Shown in pieces: positions 59,014 through 64,000 of a stretch of 64,000 nt of DNA. How positions within the stretch are numbered: position 1 is the stretch's first letter; every line of letters starts with the position of its first letter. Below the pieces are notes generated by a model. The model saw only the letters and a program-made list of their open reading frames with translations, had not been told where the DNA came from and searched no databases. Source of the DNA: Stentor roeselii. Taxonomy: Eukaryota; Ciliophora; Heterotrichea; Heterotrichida; Stentoridae. The translations under genes were made by a program, and so were the position numbers. The DNA is taken from the NCBI GenBank assembly GCA_006503475.1, contig RSEH01000078.1, positions 1 to 64,000 of the forward strand, in the 5' to 3' direction.

Positions 59014-59850
59014 ATGGCTCTTTCAACTTCGAACACCCAAGAACTAGAAGAAAAAATGTCTTCTCATTATTTTTTTGAAAGAATTCTAAATTTCCGTGAA
59101 TATTCTCAAGAATCACGAGAAAAAATTTACAGAATAATTCATCCAATCTACTGTTCTTGTTACGGCTGGTCTGAATTTGAAGGATATTGTCAATATTACG
59201 AGACTCTTCCTGGGACTTTGATAGTTCTTCTTCTGAACTCAAGAGTTTCTGAAAATACTGCAGGGTACATCGTTTGTGCCACAGATTCCTTTTTCTTCCT
59301 TCCAGAAAACAACACAAAAGAGAATCTTTTTAAAGTCTCTTATCACAGCTTCTGCCTTCATCCAAGCCACAGAGGGCAAAAGCTAGGAATTCATATGTTT
59401 AACGCAATTCAATTAGTATTAAAAGAACTTTACGAGGGATATAATCAAGTCAGTTTCAACTATTTCGGGAATATTTTTTTTTATAAGCTTTTTTATAATT
59501 CAACACGTTTTTTGTACCCTGGACCTTTTGAAGAGAAGAATAAAAATGTTAGAGAATTTTTTTCAGTGATAAAGAATAATTATTTGCTTGAAGAAGTTAC
59601 GAAAATTAGCGAATTTTTAGTTGAGTTTCAAATGACTAATTTTGGGTTTGATAAAGAAAGGTATAAACGAGAGCATAGGGAGTTAGATGATGTTAGTCAG
59701 TTTTTTATGGATTCGATTGACTTGAAACCTGGATACTTTTTACTTGGACTTTTTGTGCATGAAATGATTGAAGGGAATTCTTTGGAGTTAGAGCCTCGTG
59801 TTTATGAAGAAATTCCTGATATTAGTTATGAGTTTCGAGATGTTCAATGA
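59014..59850 (+). CDS. GNAT-like N-acetyltransferase
   Basis: 278 residues. The acetyl-CoA motif A is L-H-P-S-H-R-G-Q-K-L-G-I-H-M-F (about 115-130), matching [RQ]-x-x-G-x-[GA] in the form R-G-Q-K-L-G, preceded by strand segments T-L-I-V-L-L-L and A-G-Y-I-V-C-A. Then N-Y-F-G-N-I-F-F-Y-K-L-F-Y resembles motif B. The C-terminal third is unassigned and mostly helical. The substrate is unknown. The single-domain layout gives no hint of a histone or ribosomal role. Confidence 0.65.
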   Translation: MALSTSNTQELEEKMSSHYFFERILNFREYSQESREKIYRIIHPIYCSCYGWSEFEGYCQYYETLPGTLIVLLLNSRVSENTAGYIVCATDSFFFLPENNTKENLFKVSYHSFCLHPSHRGQKLGIHMFNAIQLVLKELYEGYNQVSFNYFGNIFFYKLFYNSTRFLYPGPFEEKNKNVREFFSVIKNNYLLEEVTKISEFLVEFQMTNFGFDKERYKREHRELDDVSQFFMDSIDLKPGYFLLGLFVHEMIEGNSLELEPRVYEEIPDISYEFRDVQ

Positions 59851-60071
59851 TCATAGATTTAATTGAATACCTTTCAACATATAGTGTAATAATGCAAGAC
59901 ATCAATAAATATAAATAAATAAAATCTAAATTGTTCATTTTAAAAATGAAGAATAATTATATTTGTAAGTTCATCTTTTAATAACTCCTTCTTTTCAAAC
60001 CTAAAATTAAATAACCCTTCCAAATACTTAAGCCCCAAACCTCAATCATTCAACATTTATTATTAATAAAT

Positions 60072-61901
60072 TTATAATATAAAGCAATTCCTACATTTTG
60101 AATCAGCATACTTTTCAATCTTAGTTTCAGTGCCACTCCTCATACTCAAAGCACTATATATCTTGGAATACTGAGAAGAAAACTCAATTCCAAAAAACTC
60201 ATTAAAACAATTATAAAGAAACTGATCAGCTTTAATCCCATAAAGTAAATCAAAATACGACAATTTCCCATTCGACTTTTCACTCAAATCCATCATTTTC
60301 TGATGAATCCTAACAATTTTCAAATAACCTTCCTTTTCCGCAGGGTCTTTATTTACAACCATTGCATAAGGTTCAAGAATTCTCTGAATAAGTAGCTGAA
60401 TTTCAATAGAATCTAAAAATCCACATTTTTCCGAGTCATAAGCATTGAAGCAGATCTGCAATTTATCCTCAAAGCTTCCAATGCTGATAGAAGACAATGC
60501 AATGACAAGTTCCCTGAAGTCTAAAAACCCAGTCTGATCATCATCAAAAGTATCAAAAATAATTTCACCATGTTCAGCCATGACCGAAGAAATATCCTTC
60601 AAAAGATCAACAAATTCCACCTTTTTGATACCAAAAGTTTTACTATATCGATAATCTTCCATTTTCGCTTGAATCTCAGCAGGAAGGTCAACAGAAGATC
60701 TTCTTCGAGAAGCTTTTCGTCTTGCAGGTTCGATTTCAGTGAAGCTTTTCACCATCAAGGAAAATTTCTTTTGAAGTTCTTGGATTTCATCAGGGGAAAA
60801 ACCTGACATGTTCTGCATTCTTTTAATTACAATGTTTTGAGAGTCGATCCATTGTTGGGACCTGAAGTTTCTCGCTTTTTTCCGAAGACGCTCTACTCGG
60901 GAAGGGGTGACTTCTTCTTCAAGAGTTTTGTAAAATTCTTGAAGCTTTGAAGAAACTCTTTGGTTGTTTAGTTGTTTTAATATCATTAAAGGGTGCATTT
61001 CTTTTAGGATGCAGTTGTTTGAAAGGTGAACTAAACTTATTACTCCTTTTATTAAACTCACAGATCCTTCTTTGAAAAGTTGGTCCCAGATAAAGACTGT
61101 TGAAGGCAAGTCGATCGTGTTTATGAAGAGCTGAACTAAGTGCTGCATTGCGAAAAAGTCGGTGAACTCGTTTGTAGGCATTGTTAGTTTTTTCATTGAG
61201 GAATTTGAATGCTCGAGTAATGAGGCGATTACTGTGCTTTCGACGTAAAAACCGTTTAATGCGTTTCCGTGGTTTGAACCGATGTACATGTCAGGCGGAA
61301 GGCATTTTTCAATCAAAAAGCAAAAAATAACAAAAGCACTTTTAACATCCAGAAAAATCAGTAACCAAACAGAAATAAACCCCATTCCTTGACAATATCC
61401 AATATTCCTCCTCCTCGCACAAAACGACGATAAAAGTCGAGTAATATCTTCTTTATACGTCTCTTTCTCCAGTCTAAACAGAGTCTCTCTAATTTCCCAA
61501 TTAAAAGTAACCGGATCACTTCTTCCAGAAGTGACATCCTTATTAATCATTCCCTGATCAACAGAACTAATAGAAAGTCCCTGATAGTCTTCAATATTAA
61601 GATTCTGATGATTGGCCCATTGTTGAACAGTAGGATAATTAAGCCATTCAAGTCCTTTTCTAGAAAGTTTAGCCCATCCTATATCTTGACTGACGATAAA
61701 TCCAGAGATCTCACTGATGATTAATGAACAAGGAAGACAGACTTCATATTCTCCTCTTCCTTTCGGATGTGAATACAAAGTAACGTTAGCGACGATGCAA
61801 TTATCACAAGTCGACTTGGCACACATGGCGCATGTTTTAAATGAATGGCTTTCTTGTGAACAGTCCGTGCAAAGATTAATCGATCTCTCGTTCAAAGACA
61901 T
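60072..61901 (-). CDS. Zinc-finger / TBC / EF-hand protein with C-terminal CaaX-like motif
   Basis: 609 residues from the ATG at 61901. The N-terminal Cys/His cluster (C-T-D-C-S-Q-E-S-H, C-A-M-C, C-D-N-C, C-L-P-C; about 10-60) resembles a small zinc finger. The TBC Rab-GAP domain (about 90-330) has I-N-K-D-V-T-S-G-R-S, with the Arg one step off the usual spacing, and G-Y-C-Q-G-M-G-F. Two EF-hand-like loops follow (D-D-D-Q-T-G-F-L-D and D-S-E-K-C-G-F-L-D; about 455-510). The last residues are K-C-R-N-C-F-I-L, and C-F-I-L fits a geranylgeranylation CaaX box. TBC plus EF-hands occurs in the TBC1D8/9 group. The prenyl-type end is unexpected. Confidence 0.85.
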   Translation of the reverse strand: MSLNERSINLCTDCSQESHSFKTCAMCAKSTCDNCIVANVTLYSHPKGRGEYEVCLPCSLIISEISGFIVSQDIGWAKLSRKGLEWLNYPTVQQWANHQNLNIEDYQGLSISSVDQGMINKDVTSGRSDPVTFNWEIRETLFRLEKETYKEDITRLLSSFCARRRNIGYCQGMGFISVWLLIFLDVKSAFVIFCFLIEKCLPPDMYIGSNHGNALNGFYVESTVIASLLEHSNSSMKKLTMPTNEFTDFFAMQHLVQLFINTIDLPSTVFIWDQLFKEGSVSLIKGVISLVHLSNNCILKEMHPLMILKQLNNQRVSSKLQEFYKTLEEEVTPSRVERLRKKARNFRSQQWIDSQNIVIKRMQNMSGFSPDEIQELQKKFSLMVKSFTEIEPARRKASRRRSSVDLPAEIQAKMEDYRYSKTFGIKKVEFVDLLKDISSVMAEHGEIIFDTFDDDQTGFLDFRELVIALSSISIGSFEDKLQICFNAYDSEKCGFLDSIEIQLLIQRILEPYAMVVNKDPAEKEGYLKIVRIHQKMMDLSEKSNGKLSYFDLLYGIKADQFLYNCFNEFFGIEFSSQYSKIYSALSMRSGTETKIEKYADSKCRNCFIL

Positions 61902-61990
61902 TATTAAATATCTCAACAATAATTAACAAAACTACAGAGAAAACCTCTGCATTTTTCTATCTCTTACTTAAAATCAGTTAAATTTAATAA

Positions 61991-62575
61991 ATGAATGCAA
62001 AGTTAATTCAAAGTGTCCTTCGAAATATTCGACATATCAGCCGGAAGCTGCTGATGAAAGCTTTTGTCACTTGGGTTTACGTTACACCTAAAAACAACAA
62101 AAAACTTAAAACTTCTAAAGTTTTCGAAAAACCTCCGAAATGCATTTCAAGTCCTGTACCTTTTAAAACTTTTCGCAATGAAGGGTCTCCTCGAGATGTT
62201 AGTTTAAGACTTTATAACAAGGCACAAGAAATAGAAAATCATAAAAATGAAATGAGAAAATCGCTTATTCCTGATTATTCTTTTACACCTAAACTTTCAA
62301 ACGGTAATCAAAAGTGGCTTACTTCGAAAAGTAGAAAAGAATTTAAAGGAAATTCTGAAGAAGTTGCTATTGTTAGTGGAAGTAAAGTTTTAGGTTTTAG
62401 TCAGATTGAAAGTGAGTTTAAAGGTCTTTCAACGTCGAAAATTCCTGGATTGCCTTTAGGAAAAACGAGAGTTGTGACTAGTAGACTTGACAGAAGAAGT
62501 GATATTATTTCAGCAATCTTTGAAAGACCTGAGAACTTGAAGGGACATCATAAGTCTTCAAGTAAATTTTTGTGA
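61991..62575 (+). CDS. Small basic hypothetical protein
   Basis: 194 residues, Lys/Ser-rich. It has R-L-Y-N-K-A-Q-E-I-E-N-H ... Y-S-F-T-P-K-L, an R-L-Y-x-x-A plus F-x-P-K arrangement that recurs in ciliate and algal cytoskeletal proteins. That link is only suggestive. It is divergent from the TBC gene with 89 bp between starts. Confidence 0.6.
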   Translation: MNAKLIQSVLRNIRHISRKLLMKAFVTWVYVTPKNNKKLKTSKVFEKPPKCISSPVPFKTFRNEGSPRDVSLRLYNKAQEIENHKNEMRKSLIPDYSFTPKLSNGNQKWLTSKSRKEFKGNSEEVAIVSGSKVLGFSQIESEFKGLSTSKIPGLPLGKTRVVTSRLDRRSDIISAIFERPENLKGHHKSSSKFL

Positions 62576-62652
62576 AATCTCTTTGTTTATAGATAACTCA
62601 TTTATTAAGGAAAATATTTTACTGAAAAATTATCTTTTTTTCGTTCTTTTCA

Positions 62653-63306
62653 TTAAATTAAAGCACTTTTAGATCTTTTTGGTAAAGTCTTCTGTTTTTC
62701 CGCAACCTTTAGAGACATAAGTTCTTTAAAAACTTGAAAAACTGTAAAAAAACATAAAATTTTAGCCCACATTAAAGAACTAGTCGAAGGTTTTACCTTT
62801 GCAATGATTTTCTCGTGTTTTAAGCCTAAATTTCTAAGTTTTCTGACAGAAACATCATGTTGGATGATCCTTTTAGTTTCTTTTGCTATTTTAATTTGAA
62901 ATTCCTTTGCAGATCTTTTTCTATTCATAGAAATCATGGGCTTGACCTTGTACTGAGAAGGTATTCGACTTAAAATTGAGATATGTGAAGGACTTTTATT
63001 TCTTCTTATCGCGAATTTTTCCTCCGGAGTGTTGGAAAATCTCGGAAGTGAGGAAAAAGAATGAGAAATAAGGAGATTTGGACTAGTCGGCGCATATTTT
63101 CCTGGCCCGAGCTTGTTTCTGATCATTACCTTCTCTATTTGGGACCCTACACAGTTCAACATTCGACTTTTTTTTAGTTTTTTTGTTTCTTCTGAGTGGT
63201 CCTCGTCGATTTCATGAATGTTTAAAAGACCGTAAATGCTTTTCGCTTCTCGGAAGATTTTAGGCTTGAATCGTTGGAATAAGGATTTTTTTTGTTGTGG
63301 GTCCAT
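62653..63306 (-). CDS. Basic protein with a single STPGR (SHIPPO)-like motif
   Basis: 217 residues, basic. L-G-P-G-K-Y-A-P-T-S-P (about 67-77) matches the G-P-G-x-Y core of sperm-tail PG-rich repeats found in ciliary microtubule inner proteins. There is only one copy, so the call is tentative. A short hydrophobic stretch (I-L-C-F-F-T-V-F) lies near the C-terminus. It is 46 bp from the PheRS stop on the same strand. Confidence 0.6.
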   Translation of the reverse strand: MDPQQKKSLFQRFKPKIFREAKSIYGLLNIHEIDEDHSEETKKLKKSRMLNCVGSQIEKVMIRNKLGPGKYAPTSPNLLISHSFSSLPRFSNTPEEKFAIRRNKSPSHISILSRIPSQYKVKPMISMNRKRSAKEFQIKIAKETKRIIQHDVSVRKLRNLGLKHEKIIAKVKPSTSSLMWAKILCFFTVFQVFKELMSLKVAEKQKTLPKRSKSALI

Positions 63307-63352
63307 GTTTGTTAGAATAGAATTAAGGTAAGAGTGAGTGATTTCTAGTTAT

Positions 63353-64000
63353 CTACCTGTTAAACCTACAGATTGGGTTGTCTCTGATATAGTTTAGTTC
63401 TGCTTTTGAACCGAATAGGTCTCTGATGTTATCCAGTCCATACTGAATCATAGTGGGTCTTTCAAGACTAAGTCCCCAAGCAATAACACTAACATCCTGA
63501 GGCAATCCCATAGGTTTCAACATTTCAGGTCTAAAAATTCCTGAATTTCCAATTTCCGTCCATTTCTTCAACAATGGATGATACCCAAAGATTTCCAAGC
63601 TAGGTTCAGTATAAGGATTATACGCAGGTTTGAACTTAATATTAGTAATTCCCATTTTCCTGAAAAACTCCTGCAAAACTCCAATTAAATCTCCAAGTCC
63701 AAGTCCTCGATCCGCAATAAGTCCTTCAATTTGATGAAATTCAGCCAAATGAGTGGCATCTAAATTTTCATTCCTAAAAACCCTATCAATAGAAAAGTAC
63801 TTCTTCGGCTCAAACCCGCTCTGTGCAAGTTTATAAAGCATTCGAGAAGAAACAGCAGTTGTATGAGTCCTCAAGATATTCTTTTCACTTTCCTCAAGAG
63901 ACCAGTTGTAAAGCCAGCCCAGGCTTGCCTCATCGCCTTGTTCATGCATTTTTTTCACTCTTTCGACGTAGGCCTTGTCGCTGTTTGACGCTGAGGCCGG
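63353..64000 (-). CDS. FARSA: Phenylalanyl-tRNA synthetase alpha subunit, C-terminal part (5' end outside window)
   Basis: The frame is open to the right edge ([16 protein letters not shown]), so only the last 215 residues or so are seen. Class II motifs: [14 protein letters not shown], motif 2 [31 protein letters not shown], and motif 3 G-L-S-L-E-R-P. This is the cytosolic eukaryotic/archaeal type, which charges tRNA-Phe together with a beta subunit. It is full length at its C-terminal end. Confidence 0.97.
   Translation of the reverse strand, partial: PASASNSDKAYVERVKKMHEQGDEASLGWLYNWSLEESEKNILRTHTTAVSSRMLYKLAQSGFEPKKYFSIDRVFRNENLDATHLAEFHQIEGLIADRGLGLGDLIGVLQEFFRKMGITNIKFKPAYNPYTEPSLEIFGYHPLLKKWTEIGNSGIFRPEMLKPMGLPQDVSVIAWGLSLERPTMIQYGLDNIRDLFGSKAELNYIRDNPICRFNR

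Noticed and set aside
1-64000. Transposons, LTR elements, viral insertions or CRISPR arrays
   Set aside because: No transposase, reverse transcriptase, integrase, capsid gene, long terminal or inverted repeat, or spaced repeat array was recognised anywhere in the window.

Overview
The window reads as macronuclear DNA of a heterotrich ciliate, most likely Stentor or a close relative. Seven introns can be placed with confidence. All are exactly 15 nt, GT...AG, and each removes an in-frame stop between two exons of one protein. Fifteen-nt introns are a heterotrich hallmark. TAA, TAG and TGA all behave as stops, as reported for Stentor and unlike Blepharisma or Condylostoma. The DNA is AT-rich, genes are packed with very short spacers, and the protein set (CDPK, many kinases, cysteine-rich membrane giants) is ciliate-like.

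Layout. 0-14.5 kb: two paralogous cysteine-rich multipass membrane proteins (one cut by the window edge, one of about 2,100 codons with an in-frame TAA at codon 49), a small secreted jelly-roll protein, a coiled-coil protein and a zinc-knuckle protein. 15-28 kb: a lineage-specific duplication zone with two NRF-6-like acyltransferases and a RING-IBR-RING family in four states (one intact, one with a single-base frameshift, one decayed fragment, one diverged intact member), plus a GOST-like membrane protein and a DnaJ protein whose start codons are 5 bp apart. 28-30.3 kb: gene-poor spacer. 30.3-43.5 kb: housekeeping and signalling genes: an AlkD-like glycosylase, acyl-CoA synthetase, a MAPK-like kinase, eS27, a RING-DEAD-box fusion, a serine hydrolase, a copine and a Rab-like GTPase. 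43.4-51.6 kb: a kinase-rich block (CK1, ankyrin-TKL, AMPK-like, CDPK) followed by a TBC1D23-like protein. 51.8-57 kb: a broken WD40 gene, cystathionine beta-synthase and a degenerate locus. 57-64 kb: a MYB factor, a GNAT protein, a TBC/EF-hand protein with a CaaX-like end, two small basic proteins and the C-terminal part of the PheRS alpha subunit.

Themes. Spacers are minimal: start codons of divergent genes lie 5, 33, 56 and 89 bp apart, and one stop codon is 2 nt from the next start. One intron splits the ATG start codon of the AMPK-like kinase. Upstream regions and gene 5' ends are A/C-rich on the coding strand, and long genes switch abruptly between A/C-rich and G/T-rich stretches. Product names rest on motifs and family resemblance read by eye. 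No database search was run.
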